Assembly (NCBI GenBank): GCA_024707075.1 | Contig: JANQAK010000001.1 | Span: 124,001-188,000 of the forward strand | Length of the DNA: 64,000 nucleotides | DNA from: Afipia sp. | Lineage (GTDB): Bacteria; Pseudomonadota; Alphaproteobacteria; Rhizobiales; Xanthobacteraceae | Direction of reading: 5' to 3' | Part shown: piece after piece, positions 9,674 through 19,349 of the stretch | Position numbering within the stretch: the first letter of the stretch is position 1 | Layout: each line of letters begins with the position of its first letter | Made by a program: the position numbers and the translations under genes | The notes under the pieces: model-generated | Seen by the model: only the letters and a program-made list of their open reading frames with translations | Told to the model about the DNA's origin: nothing | Databases searched by the model: none

Positions 9674-10843
9674 TTACTGCGAATCTTCGTAGAGTTCACG
9701 ACCAATCAACCAACGCCGGATTTCCGCCGTTCCGCCACCGATCGTGTGGAGCCTCGCATCCCTAAGCAATCGTCCGGTTGGATAGCTGTTGATGTAGCCA
9801 TTGCCGCCAAAGCATTGCAGCGCCTGATCTGCGACCCAGATGCCGTTCTCGCCGCAAACTAGATAAGCCGTTGCGGCGTCCTTGCGGTTCACGGTGTCGC
9901 CGGGGACGGCCTTATCCAACGCCCGCGCGACCGTATAGAGATAGGCCCTTGACACCGATAGCCGCGCGTACATGTCGGCGAGCTTTCCCTGCATCAGTTG
10001 AAAGCTACCGATCGGTTCGCCGAATTGCTTTCGCTGATGGATGTACGGAAGCGTGACATCCATTGATGCCTGCATGATGCCGAGCGGGATTGCAGCACCG
10101 ACGGTGCGTTCGTAGTCGAGGCCGCTCATCAAAACGCGCACACCGCCGCCAACTTTCCCCAGTATGTTTTCCGACGGAATGACGCAGTCCTGGAAAACCA
10201 GCTCGCCGGTGGGAGAACCCCGGTTACCGAGCTTGTCGAGTGACTGTGAAACACTGAAACCGCCCGTCGAAGTCTCGACAATAAATGCGGTGATACCGCG
10301 TTTTCCGCCCTGCGGGTCGGTTTTGGCATAGACCACCAAAACATCGGCAACAGGTCCGTTGGTGATCCACATCTTGGTGCCGTTCAGCACATAGCTATCG
10401 CCCCGACGGGTTGCATGGAGACGCATGCTGACAACGTCAGATCCCGATTCTGATTCCGACATTGCAAGTCCGCCAACCCAGTCTCCTGAAATGAGCTTGG
10501 GCAAGTAAGTCTGCTTTTGCGCCGACGTTCCGTTCAGACTGATCTGGTTGATGCAAAGGTTCGAGTGCGCAAGATAGCTCACGCCCAATGCTCCGGATCC
10601 GCGCGAAATCTCCTCGGTCACGACGACGTGGGCGAGGTATCCCAAACCCAAGCCGCCAAATTCGGTCGGCGCCGTAATGCCGAACAATCCAAGCTTTCCC
10701 ATCGGCGACCATAGCTCGCGGGGAAACCTGTCAGCCCGGTCCATCTCTTCCGCTCGCGGTGCGATCTCGCGATCGGAGAAATTTCGGGCGGTTGAACGCA
10801 GTTCCTCCACCAGATCGCTCTGCGAATAGTTCAGCAAGTTCAT
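9674..10843 (-). CDS. Isovaleryl-/citronellyl-CoA dehydrogenase-like acyl-CoA dehydrogenase (2)
   Basis: About 389 residues from ATG 10843 (AGAG just upstream); the frame is open to 10966 but the extension is not family-like. Motifs: LGLFGITAPTEFGGLGLGY, AMSESESGSDVVSMRLHA, MWITNGPVADVLVVYAKT, GLDYERTVGAAIPLGIMQ and the FAD-binding end QCFGGNGYINSYPTGRLLRDARLHTIGGGTAEI. The Glu in GLDYER is where isovaleryl-CoA dehydrogenase keeps its catalytic base, so a branched acyl-CoA substrate is likely. Followed 30 bases on by the ligase, preceded by the carboxyltransferase with a 25-base gap. In atu terms this is AtuD, in leucine catabolism LiuA/Ivd. Confidence 0.9.
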   Translation of the reverse strand: MNLLNYSQSDLVEELRSTARNFSDREIAPRAEEMDRADRFPRELWSPMGKLGLFGITAPTEFGGLGLGYLAHVVVTEEISRGSGALGVSYLAHSNLCINQISLNGTSAQKQTYLPKLISGDWVGGLAMSESESGSDVVSMRLHATRRGDSYVLNGTKMWITNGPVADVLVVYAKTDPQGGKRGITAFIVETSTGGFSVSQSLDKLGNRGSPTGELVFQDCVIPSENILGKVGGGVRVLMSGLDYERTVGAAIPLGIMQASMDVTLPYIHQRKQFGEPIGSFQLMQGKLADMYARLSVSRAYLYTVARALDKAVPGDTVNRKDAATAYLVCGENGIWVADQALQCFGGNGYINSYPTGRLLRDARLHTIGGGTAEIRRWLIGRELYEDSQ

Positions 10844-10868
10844 ATGCACTCTCCGTGGCGGACCTGTC

Positions 10869-12483
10869 TCACAAGCGCAGTATCCCTGATCCAGATGGGT
10901 CCAGGGGTCGATGGATGGACGCAGAAATCGCGACTGCCAATGCGTTTCGTGTATCAGCGGGATCAATCAATCCATCGTCCCAAAGCTCCGAAGTCGACCA
11001 GTAAGCATCCGAATGCTTTTCATAGTCTTCGAAGATCGCATCGCGCATTGATGCGATCTCGCCTTCGTCGGCGGAGCCGCCATTCTGCATGAGCTGATTT
11101 CGCTTGATATCCACCATGGTATTCGCAGCCTGATCGCCGCCCATGACGCCGATTTGGCTGTTTGGCCATGAGAACAGGAATCGGGGATCGAATGCCCGGC
11201 CGCACATGCCATAGTTGCCGGCACCGAACGAGTTGTTCACCATCACGGTGAACTTCGGCACTCTGACGCTTGCCTGCGCGGTGATCATCTTCGCGCCGTC
11301 TTTTTGTGATGCCACGCGCTTCATATTCGCGGCCGATCATGAAACCGGTGATGTTCTGCAGAAAGAGCAGCGGCACCTTGTCTCGATCGCAGAGCTGGAT
11401 GAAGTGAGCCGCCTTGAGCGAACTGTCGTTCAAAAGAACACCGTTGTTGGCGACAATACCGATTTTCCATCCGAAAATTCGCGCAAAGCCACACACCATG
11501 GTCGTCCCGAGGGCGGGCTGATACTCGTGAAACCTGCTTCCATCGACGATGCGTGCGATAACTTCACGGATTTCAAACGACCGCTTTCTATCGGTTGGAA
11601 TGATCCCGTAAAGCTCATTCGGATCATAGAAAGGTTGCTCGGGCTCTGCCCGATCTGCCTGCCACGTTTGCGCCGCCGGAAAGACCTCGCCGACAATTTC
11701 GCGGGCAAGCTGAATGGCATTTTCCTCACTCGCAGCCGGATAATCCGCGGTGCCGGAAATGCGCGTATGGACATCGCAACCGCCCAAGTCGTTCGCGGAC
11801 ACTACCTCTCCGGTGGCAGCCTTGACGAGCGGCGGGCCACCCAGAAATATGCCTCCATTACCGCGCACGATAATGTTGTAGTCCGACAACGCCGGAACAT
11901 AAGCGCCCCCGGCCGTACAATAGCCCAAGACGACGGCGACCTGAGGAATGCCGCGCTTCGACAACTCGACCTGGTTGCGAAAAATACGCCCCCCGTGCTG
12001 GCGATCTGCAAAGAATTCGTGCTGAAGTGGTAGATACCCGCCTGCGCTATCGCAAAGATGGACGACGGGCAGATGGTTTTCGAGCGCGATATCGAGCGCT
12101 CTCACAATCTTCTTGACCGAATGGGGATACCACGCTCCGCCTTTGACGCTCGGGTCCGAAGCGTGAATCATCACCTGACGGCCGTTCACAAGGCCAATGC
12201 CCGTCAAGAGACCCGCACCGGGCGCCTGGCCCTTGTAACTGCGGCACGCGGCGAGAGAAGATAACTCGAGAAACGGGCTGCCGGGGTCGATGAGAAGCTC
12301 GAGCCGCTCACGAACAGAAAGCTTGTTCTGGCGCCGGACACGCTCAAGGTCGCGCTCAGGACGATCGAACCGCGCGGCGCGCTGCAGTTCGCGCAGAGCT
12401 TTCACCAAGCCCGTCATCTTTGCGTGGTTGGCTTTGAAGTCCGCGCTCCGAGTATTAACGTGAGAGACTATTCGACGCATCAT
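10869..12483 (-). CDS. Acyl-CoA carboxylase beta subunit (carboxyltransferase), frameshifted
   Basis: A geranyl-/methylcrotonyl-CoA carboxylase-type carboxyltransferase of about 538 residues: LELSSLAACRSYKGQAPGAGLLTGIGLVNG, CDSAGGYLPLQHEFF, VAVVLGYCTAGGAYVPALSDYN, GGPPLVKAATGEVVSANDLGGCDVH, FLQNITGFMIGREYEARGI, and NNSFGAGNYGMCGRAFDPRFLFSWPNSQIGVMGG. The frame breaks at T5 11301-11305: one frame ends YEARGITK and the next continues DGAKMITA; one base fewer restores both. Its ATG overlaps the stop of the biotin carrier gene (ATGATG at 12483-12478). It would carboxylate the gamma carbon of an unsaturated branched acyl-CoA. Confidence 0.88.
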
Positions 12484-12977
12484 ACAGCCGCATCCTCACA
12501 TTTATCGAATGCGATCAGCACAGCACCACGCTCCACCGTCATGCCCGGTTCAACAAGTACAGACGCTACCACTCCGCCGCGTGTCGCGGCCATTGCCGTC
12601 TCCATCTTCATGCTCTCGATCGTGACCACGATGTCCCCCGCAGCAACGACTTGGGAGGGTAAAACATGCACACCGATGATGGAGCATGGCATCGGAGCTA
12701 TGATACGGTCCGAATGTTCACCAACCTCGTCAGCGCCAGACGCCGGACCAAGTTTGATCTCGGCCTGCCAGATGCGTCCGCCCGACCAGGCGATAACCCG
12801 ATCGCCGATCCGCACAACTTCTACATCCCACCGTACGCCTTCAAGAATGCCGCTCAGCGTTCTGGCGTTGTGGCTGAAATTCTCAACCCGAACCTCGTTC
12901 CGTCCGAGCATCACCCGCCCGGAGGCCTCCGCCATGATCGGGAAGGAATTGGCGCCTGATTTCAACACGACGTTCAT
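12480..12977 (-). CDS. Biotin carboxyl carrier (BT/BCCP) part of acyl-CoA carboxylase alpha
   Basis: 165 residues equal to the C-terminal third of a normal acyl-CoA carboxylase alpha subunit: a BT-type beta barrel (about residues 1-85) and a biotinyl domain with PMPCSIIGVHVLPSQVVAAGD and the biotinylation motif ESMKMETAM, whose second lysine is the biotin site. ATG 12977 is immediately adjacent to, and in frame with, the TGA that ends the biotin carboxylase gene, so the alpha subunit is split exactly at the BC/BT boundary. It may be re-initiated from the stop. It overlaps the carboxyltransferase start by four bases. A domain-separated carboxylase or a single nonsense mutation are both possible. 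Confidence 0.88.
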   Translation of the reverse strand: MNVVLKSGANSFPIMAEASGRVMLGRNEVRVENFSHNARTLSGILEGVRWDVEVVRIGDRVIAWSGGRIWQAEIKLGPASGADEVGEHSDRIIAPMPCSIIGVHVLPSQVVAAGDIVVTIESMKMETAMAATRGGVVASVLVEPGMTVERGAVLIAFDKCEDAAV

Positions 12978-14438
12978 TCAGTTTTTCCAAGCTCCCAATT
13001 CAGCGAGCTTCGAATACGGAACGCGTGCCTCTGGCAGGGTCAGCGCAATAAACGCAGCAGCGACCTCCACCTCAAGCAGACTCTCGTCATGCATGCACCG
13101 GAATATCTCATCCTGATGGCGATCGATAAAGCCGGTATCGATATGTCCGGAAACATAGTCTGGCTGCTTAAGCAATGCGCGTAGGTAAGCGATGTTCGTT
13201 TCAGGGCCGAGCAGGCAGAAGTTCCGTAGTGCCTCTTCGGCCAACTTACTTGCAGATGCCCGGTCCGGACCCCAGACAATTAATTTAGCAAGCATCGGAT
13301 CGAATGCACTTGTCAGTCGGTCCAGCTCGCATACTCCGCTATCGACGCGAATCCCTTCGCCTTCCGGCTCAATGTAGCGCGCAATTATTCCCGAACTTGG
13401 CACAAAACCTGATAAGACATCCTCCGCGTTTATTCGGCATTCTATCGCGTGTCCGTTGTGGGCGATATCGGACTGTTCGAAAGGCAGCGCTTCTCCCGAC
13501 GCTATCCGCAGTTGCCACTCGACCAGATCTAGCCCTGTTACAAACTCTGTCACGGGATGCTCGACCTGTAGCCTCGTGTTCATTTCAAGAAAATAGAATT
13601 CGCCATCCGGACCGAGAATGAACTCGACGGTGCCCGCGTTCCGATACCTCGCCGTCTTGGCGAGAGAGACGGCCGCCCCGCAAATCTTCGAGCGGAGGTC
13701 AGAATCGACCGCGGCCGACGGGGTTTCCTCTATGATCTTCTGGAAACGCCGCTGGATCGAACATTCGCGCTCGCCCAGATGCAGGGTTTTTCCGTATCCA
13801 TCGGCAAGAATCTGAACTTCGATATGCCGCGGCCGCTCGATATATCTCTCCGCGTAAATCCGATTATCGCCGAAGTATCGAAGCGCCTCACTGCGCGCTT
13901 GGGCAATCGCCCCTGCCAAATCCGCTTCCTGCCTTACAATCTTGATTCCTTTTCCGCCACCTCCGGCCGCCGCTTTAATAAGCACGGGAAATCCCAACGC
14001 GATAATCTCATCGCGAAATTCTTCGTCGCTGGAGTCCAACACACACGGCACCAGGGGCAAACCGCATTGAAGCGCGAGCTCCCTCGCACGTATTTTATCT
14101 CCCATCAGATCGATCAAGCCTGAAGATGGGCCGACCCAACAAAGACCCGCAGCCTCAGCCTGCGCGGCAAACGCCTCATTCTCTGAGAGAAATCCGTAAC
14201 CGGGATGTATCGCATCGCAGCCGTTGTCCAATGCGGCCTGTATCAGTTGCGGAATGTCGAGATAGGCCGAAACCGGAGGATCTCCGAAAATCTGTACCGT
14301 TTGATGAGCTGCTCGAGAAGCGACCGATTCGAGATCAACAGCGTGTGCCGCAAGTGTCGTTTTGAGGCCCATGCGCTTGGCCGTGCGAATAATCCGCAGC
14401 GCAATCTCGCCTCGGTTTGCGATAAAAAGATGCTTCAT
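12978..14438 (-). CDS. Acyl-CoA carboxylase biotin carboxylase domain protein
   Basis: 486 residues covering the complete biotin carboxylase domain: FIANRGEIALRIIRTAKRMG at the N-terminus, HPGYGFLSENEAFA, the ATP-grasp glycine loop KAAAGGGGKGIKIV, ERECSIQRRFQKIIEE, and EMNTRLQVEHPVTEFVTGLDLVEWQ. It ends LGAWKN then TGA, directly followed by the in-frame ATG of the biotin carrier gene. ATP and bicarbonate would carboxylate biotin on that carrier. The ATG overlaps the stop of the tetR gene upstream (ATGA at 14438-14435). Family alpha subunits normally continue without break to about 650 residues. Confidence 0.9.
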   Translation of the reverse strand: MKHLFIANRGEIALRIIRTAKRMGLKTTLAAHAVDLESVASRAAHQTVQIFGDPPVSAYLDIPQLIQAALDNGCDAIHPGYGFLSENEAFAAQAEAAGLCWVGPSSGLIDLMGDKIRARELALQCGLPLVPCVLDSSDEEFRDEIIALGFPVLIKAAAGGGGKGIKIVRQEADLAGAIAQARSEALRYFGDNRIYAERYIERPRHIEVQILADGYGKTLHLGERECSIQRRFQKIIEETPSAAVDSDLRSKICGAAVSLAKTARYRNAGTVEFILGPDGEFYFLEMNTRLQVEHPVTEFVTGLDLVEWQLRIASGEALPFEQSDIAHNGHAIECRINAEDVLSGFVPSSGIIARYIEPEGEGIRVDSGVCELDRLTSAFDPMLAKLIVWGPDRASASKLAEEALRNFCLLGPETNIAYLRALLKQPDYVSGHIDTGFIDRHQDEIFRCMHDESLLEVEVAAAFIALTLPEARVPYSKLAELGAWKN

Positions 14439-15127
14439 GATTTCTCGCTATTGGCGAGCGTCATTCTCTCAAGTCGAGCGATGCGATCTTCAAGCGCGAT
14501 TTGCGACGTGTTTTTCGGCGCGGCGATGCCCGCCCAAAGCGTTCCAAGAATGCGGTCGGCGGCGAGATCAATATCTAAACCGCCGCGACCCGACAAAATC
14601 CGGTAAGCGTAATGCTCAATCCCGCCGAATATAAGATCGCGAACAACGTCCGGTGCAATATCCGAATTGAGCTCACCTTGTTTGATTCCTTCAAGGATCT
14701 CGGCGGTCATGAAGGCCGCGTAGCGTTTATTCAACGAATAGATTTCTGTTTCGTAGAATTTTTTGTCGCGCCGCAGCTCCCTAATCATCAGGTTGGCTAA
14801 GCCGGTGTCTTCGACATAGACGCGCAGATGCCTCAGGATGCAGAAACGGATACGACCGCGCACTCCCGAGACACGGGCCAATCCATTAGATACCGATGCA
14901 ATCAGACCCTCATACCATTCCGCGACCACGCGGTGCATCAGCTCCTTCTTGCTGTCGAAGTATAGATAGACCGTACCCTCGACGATTCCTGCGCGCGCAG
15001 CGATATCTGCCATCGAGGCGCTGTCGAACCCGGTCGACTCGAAGACCAGACGAGCGGCGTTAATTATTTCCCGCTCTCGAAGCACCTGTCGATTAGAACC
15101 TTGCTTGGCAGTCCGTCGCGAACTCAT
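14435..15127 (-). CDS. TetR/AcrR family transcriptional regulator of the catabolic operon
   Basis: 230 residues. N-terminal helix-turn-helix: REREIINAARLVFESTGFDS followed by ASMADIAARAGIVEGTVYLYFDSKKELMHRVV, the classic TetR pattern. The C-terminal ligand domain is helical and unspecialised. It is located inside the operon, overlapping atuA upstream (ATGA at 15127-15124) and the biotin carboxylase downstream, so it is probably auto-regulated. The palindrome at 17698-17718, overlapping the operon promoter, is the natural candidate operator. By analogy with AtuR/FadR-like TetR proteins the effector would be an acyl-CoA intermediate; this is inferred. Confidence 0.88.
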   Translation of the reverse strand: MSSRRTAKQGSNRQVLREREIINAARLVFESTGFDSASMADIAARAGIVEGTVYLYFDSKKELMHRVVAEWYEGLIASVSNGLARVSGVRGRIRFCILRHLRVYVEDTGLANLMIRELRRDKKFYETEIYSLNKRYAAFMTAEILEGIKQGELNSDIAPDVVRDLIFGGIEHYAYRILSGRGGLDIDLAADRILGTLWAGIAAPKNTSQIALEDRIARLERMTLANSEKS

Positions 15128-16920
15128 GACACTTTCCCTGCGTCCAGCAATGTTGCCGGAACCTTGATGGTCATATCCAATAGCATTTGCGCAAAAGCCT
15201 TTCCCTGCGGGTCGTATCGCAAAGAGGCAACCCCGCCGCCGCCGAGCGACTCAGTCATCACAAAATTCAGGGCGTTCATTCCAGGCATGAGATATCTCTC
15301 GACCCTGCCCTTCAGCAAATAGCTGAAATAAGAAGCAACGCGCTCCGCCGTAACCTGCTCAGCCAGAACGGGAAAGAGATCTGGCCGGCGCGCGATGAGA
15401 CCAATATTCGACGTGTCAGCCTTATCGCCGCTGCGGCCATGGGCGACTTGTATCAACGGCACGTCCACGGTCGATCCAGCGATCACCGGCGTTCGCACTT
15501 CGGGGCGAACGGGAGGCGCTGAAGCACATGATCCCTGACCTATTTCGACGCTGAAATCCTCTTCGCCAATTCCTACCGAGACTGGAACAACAGCTTTCGG
15601 CAGAAGAAATGAGAACAGCCTGACAACACTCGATGGAATCGGCCTGCCGCCGGCAACACCGGAGATCCCGGGAGCCATCGCCGCTGCCGCCGAATACCAC
15701 TCTCGACCCAGTAAATCGAGCGCGTCCTTCGACTCATGACGAGCCGCTACTTTGACGATGACTTCCCGGGCCGAACGGGTGCGGGAGTGCGGCCCATACA
15801 TCGCTTCCGCGCCCAGAATCTCAACGTTCGTCTCGCGAAAATCCCCAAACCCCTTCTCCTTGAAAATTCTCCGCAGCCGGGTCAGCATCGCTTGCGCTAC
15901 CCGGTCACCCTTTGCCGCGGCATCGATACCGCCAACCATAAGGGTTGCTGTAATCCGGAATCCGTCGGCATAGGTCGCACAGACTTTGTAGGTCTCGCTC
16001 GGAGATCGACCTTTCGCGCCTATTACCCGGACCCGATCCGGGCCGACCTGCGACAGTGCAACTTCGCTGAAGTCGCAGATGACATCAGGCAAGACGTACG
16101 CTTGCGGATCGCCGATCTCGTAGACAATCTGCTCCGCGACAGTCGATGGCGTAACAAGTCCCCCGGTATTCGGGGGCTTCGTTGCGACGAAAGCACCATC
16201 GCTGCTGCATTCGACGATCGGGAATCCCATGTCGTCCCAGCCGGGAACATTTTGCCAGTCGGTGAAAAGGCCGCCCGTGCCCTGCGTACCGCATTCGATG
16301 ATGTGGCCGGCGAGCGAACCCTGGGCCAATTTATCATATTCGTCCCACTCCCATCCGAAATGATGAATGAGTGGGGCTAATGTCACCGCGCTATCGACGC
16401 ACCGGCCCGTAATGATGATATCGGCGCCACGATCAAGCGCGGCAACAATCGGCCTTGCGCCAAGGTAGGCATTTGCGCTGAGCAATGTCGGCGGCAGTTC
16501 CTCGCCGGAGGCCATCTCGCGAATTGGCTGGTCTCTAAGCCAGTTTGAGCGACCGCTCAGGTCGTCACCTCTGACAACTGCGATCTTGAGATCAAGACCC
16601 GCCTTGGACAAGGCGACTTGCAGTACTTCGGCGCAAGCGTCGGGATTCAGCCCTCCGGCGTTACTGATGACGCGAATACCTTGACCCGCGATCTCCGTCA
16701 GGAGCGGCGTCAGAACTCTTACGAAATCGACAGCATATCCCTTTGTCGGGTCCTTGGCTTTTGCTCGTGCCAAAATCGACATGGTGATCTCGGCCAGATA
16801 GTCAAAAACCAGAACGTCGATATGCCCACTCTCGACCAGCTGTCGGGCGCCAAATTCCGTGTCGCCCCAAAAACATGAGGCGCACCCAATTCTCAGAGTG
16901 TTCGGTGAACGGATTGTCAT
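15124..16920 (-). CDS. atuA: AtuA family (DUF1446) protein
   Basis: About 598 residues, the normal length of AtuA from the acyclic-terpene-utilisation cluster of Pseudomonas. Opening segment LRIGCASCFWGDTEFGARQL, then VFDYLAEITMSILARAKAKD, VISNAGGLNPDACAEVL, IITGRCVDSAVTLAPLIHHF and GCTGTGG-like ECGTQGTGGLFTDW; the C-terminal part has PLIQVAHGRSGDKADTSNIGLIARRPD. The biochemical role of AtuA is not established; the gene is a marker for atu-type clusters. ATG 16920 is preferred over 16932 because it overlaps the hydratase stop as ATGA. The second gene of the operon. Confidence 0.9.
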   Translation of the reverse strand: MTIRSPNTLRIGCASCFWGDTEFGARQLVESGHIDVLVFDYLAEITMSILARAKAKDPTKGYAVDFVRVLTPLLTEIAGQGIRVISNAGGLNPDACAEVLQVALSKAGLDLKIAVVRGDDLSGRSNWLRDQPIREMASGEELPPTLLSANAYLGARPIVAALDRGADIIITGRCVDSAVTLAPLIHHFGWEWDEYDKLAQGSLAGHIIECGTQGTGGLFTDWQNVPGWDDMGFPIVECSSDGAFVATKPPNTGGLVTPSTVAEQIVYEIGDPQAYVLPDVICDFSEVALSQVGPDRVRVIGAKGRSPSETYKVCATYADGFRITATLMVGGIDAAAKGDRVAQAMLTRLRRIFKEKGFGDFRETNVEILGAEAMYGPHSRTRSAREVIVKVAARHESKDALDLLGREWYSAAAAMAPGISGVAGGRPIPSSVVRLFSFLLPKAVVPVSVGIGEEDFSVEIGQGSCASAPPVRPEVRTPVIAGSTVDVPLIQVAHGRSGDKADTSNIGLIARRPDLFPVLAEQVTAERVASYFSYLLKGRVERYLMPGMNALNFVMTESLGGGGVASLRYDPQGKAFAQMLLDMTIKVPATLLDAGKVS

Positions 16921-17687
16921 TGCCCCGTCCATGCAGGAGTCCGCTTCTCCCCGAATGCTCGAAGTCCCTCTTTTGCATCCTGAGTGAGGGCAGCCAACGG
17001 CAAGAGAGCTTGCAGAAGATTAAGGGCGTCCGCGGTGGAGAGCCCTGCTGTGGATCGGATTGCGTGCTTCCCAAGTCTGAGCGCCGTGGGAGAACATGTC
17101 TGTATCTTATCCAGCCAGGCCGTCACGACGTCGTTCAACTCGCCAGCCGCGCTCGTTTCCTGTAGCAACCCATTGGCGAGAGCGCGCGCCGCAGTGATCA
17201 TCTCCCCCGTCAGCGCCATCGTTACCACCTCGCGGTAGGCCATGACGCGCATCAGATACGGCATGATCATAAACGGAAACACTCCAACCTTTGCCTCAGG
17301 AGTCCCGAACTTCGCGGTATCAACTCCGATGGCAATGTCGCAGGCGCAGACAAGGCCAAGCCCCCCGCCAAATGCGGATCCGTTGACCCGCGCGACAATT
17401 GGAAGAAGGCAGGCGTCCATCGCCCGCAGCAATTCGGCGAAGAAATGACTAGGCTGATGCGGCTCGATCTTGAACGGACTGCCATCGGCTGTCGGCTGAA
17501 GATCGCCTCCCGCGCAGAATGCCCTATCACCGGCACCGGTGAGGACGACCGCGCGGTAATTCGAGTCATTCACGGCCTTAAATTCGGCGGTCAAGGCCTC
17601 CGCCGTCTCTTTGTTCAGCGCGTTACGGCGATCAGGTCGGTTGATCGTCAGCCAAAGATTCCCCTGCACTTCAGAGCGAACTATCAC
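16917..17687 (-). CDS. Enoyl-CoA hydratase/isomerase family protein (AtuE/LiuC-like)
   Basis: 256 residues of the crotonase fold: VRSEVQGNLWLTINRPDRRNALN, DRAFCAGGDL oxyanion loop, VNGSAFGGGLGLVCACDIAIGVDTAKFGTPE containing the second oxyanion glycine, then KVGVFPFMIMPYLM. In carboxylase-containing pathways this enzyme hydrates the glutaconyl-CoA product (isohexenylglutaconyl-CoA in atu, methylglutaconyl-CoA in liu). The start is GTG 17687 with AGGAGAAG immediately upstream. First gene of the operon, about 20 bases downstream of the predicted transcription start. Confidence 0.88.
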   Translation of the reverse strand: MIVRSEVQGNLWLTINRPDRRNALNKETAEALTAEFKAVNDSNYRAVVLTGAGDRAFCAGGDLQPTADGSPFKIEPHQPSHFFAELLRAMDACLLPIVARVNGSAFGGGLGLVCACDIAIGVDTAKFGTPEAKVGVFPFMIMPYLMRVMAYREVVTMALTGEMITAARALANGLLQETSAAGELNDVVTAWLDKIQTCSPTALRLGKHAIRSTAGLSTADALNLLQALLPLAALTQDAKEGLRAFGEKRTPAWTGQ

Positions 17688-17697
17688 ATCTTCTCCT

Positions 17698-17744
17698 AAA
17701 ATAAGTACGGCTCATTTTATTGGCAACTTTCCTCGAAGTGTCAA
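17698..17744 (-). promoter_or_regulatory. Operon promoter with overlapping palindrome (candidate TetR operator)
   Basis: On the minus strand TTGACA (17744-17739) and AATAAA (17721-17716) are separated by exactly 17 bases, a good sigma-70 arrangement facing the hydratase GTG at 17687. An imperfect palindrome, AAAATGAG-N5-CTTATTTT (17718-17698, 7 of 8 arm positions paired), overlaps the -10 and the expected start site. That is where a TetR repressor would block transcription. Assigning it to the TetR at 14435-15127 is inference. Confidence 0.55.
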
Positions 17745-17999
17745 CCCTTCAATGTTGCTTGCTTTAACCACATGAAATGCCTGCTAAATATAATATATTC
17801 TGCTTTATAGTCACCTTGCCCGGTCGCGAATCCAATGCCTCTCACGACTTTGAGGCGTTACTTGCAAAATTTATGAGCATGACTTATTATTTATTTTCAC
17901 GAGGATCTTTCCGCTTTAATCCGCTGAGAGGCCCCTCGCAATTGCCCCGCGCCCCGGAGTGTCTCCGATGCGAAGAGGGCTTTCAGTCGGAGGAACCTA

Positions 18000-19255
18000 A
18001 TGAGCGCTTCACACCGTCGATCGGGCCTTGTGGGCTCGGCTATCGTATCGCTTGTCCTACTTTCGTCACCATCAATCGCTGAAAATGTGAGGGTCGCCTT
18101 CATTGACCCTCTGAGCGGAACATTCGCGGCTCTGGGACAAAACGAGTTGCAAAGCTTTCAAGCCATGGCAGAACGCGCCAACCAGGGGAAATGGGCCGGC
18201 GACAACCAGCTTGAATTCGTCGGCTTCGACAATCAGGCGAGCCCGCAGGTTTCGCTGGTCCAACTGAAGAACGCGATCGATCAGGGTTTCCGGTACATCA
18301 CGCAGGCGAATGGATCAGGAGCTGCATTGGCCCTGATCGACGCCATCAACAAGCACAATGAACGGAATCCGGGCAAGGAAGTCTTATTCCTCAACCATGG
18401 AGCAGTCGACCCGAGTCTCACAAATGATAAGTGCAGCTTCTGGCATTTCATGTTCGACGCCAACGCCGACATGAAGTCTCAGACATTGGTCAATCACATA
18501 GCGGCGAACCCTGCGATCAAGAAAGTCTATATTATCAACCAGGATTATGCGGCCGGCCATCAGTTTACTCGCGGAACGAAAGAGTACCTGAAAAACTCGC
18601 GAGCCGACTTGCAACTCGTCGGCGAAGACCTTGTCCCGTTGGGACGGGTAAAAGACTTTTTCTCCTTATATCGCCAAGATCAAAGCATCGGGCGCCGACG
18701 GCGTGATCACCGGCAACTGGGGCACCGATCTTTCATTGCTCATCAAGGCTGCGAAGGAAGCCGGGCTGACCGCTAATTTCTATACCTACTATGCCAATCT
18801 GAAAGGGTCGCCTATCGCGATGGGCGCAGACGGCGCCGATCGCGTCCGATACGTCGGCATCTGGAATATCAACAATGAAACCTTCCTAGGTGAGGATATC
18901 GCTGCAGCGTTCAAGAAAAAAATACAACGACGAGTTCACCTGGATGGTGAGCTATTCGATAGTCACCATGCTTTCAAAAGCCATCAAGGAGAGTGGCTCG
19001 ACGGACCCCATAAAGGTTGGATTCGCACTTGAAGGCATGAAGGCTGACAGTCTCAACGGACAGGTTGAAATGCGTGCGAGCGACCATCAACTGCTTCAGG
19101 CGCTTTACATCGCAACGTGGACCAAAGTAGACGGCAAGACCGTCAAATACGATCAGGAAGGCACGGGCTACGGCTGGAAGACAGAGAAGAAGTACGACGC
19201 GGCCGCAAGCACTCAGCCGACGACCTGCAACATGAAGCGGCCACCCCGATCCTGA
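18000..19255 (+). CDS. Branched-chain-amino-acid-type ABC transporter substrate-binding protein, frameshifted twice
   Basis: A LivK-family periplasmic binding protein of about 418 residues. Signal peptide: SGLVGSAIVSLVLLSSPSIA, cleaved before ENVRVAFIDPLSG. The binding fold continues AALGQNELQSFQAMAERAN and VDPSLTNDKCSFWHFMFDAN, then VITGNWGTDLSLLIKAAKEAGL and YVGIWNINNETFLGEDIAAAF. The frame breaks at T5 18657-18661 and again at A7 18916-18922; removing one base from each restores a continuous protein ending CNMKRPPRS. GGAGG lies 8 bases before ATG 18000. Divergent from the catabolic operon and upstream of livH/M/G homologues, it probably binds the operon's substrate (a small carboxylate), which is an inference. 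Confidence 0.85.
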
Positions 19256-19349
19256 ACCTGTGTACGAGGGACGCCCGCCGCCCCGTACTCTCGAGCCTTC
19301 GATCTTGAACTCGATTGAGGCGATCTGAGCCTCCAGAGAAGGAGTCTCC

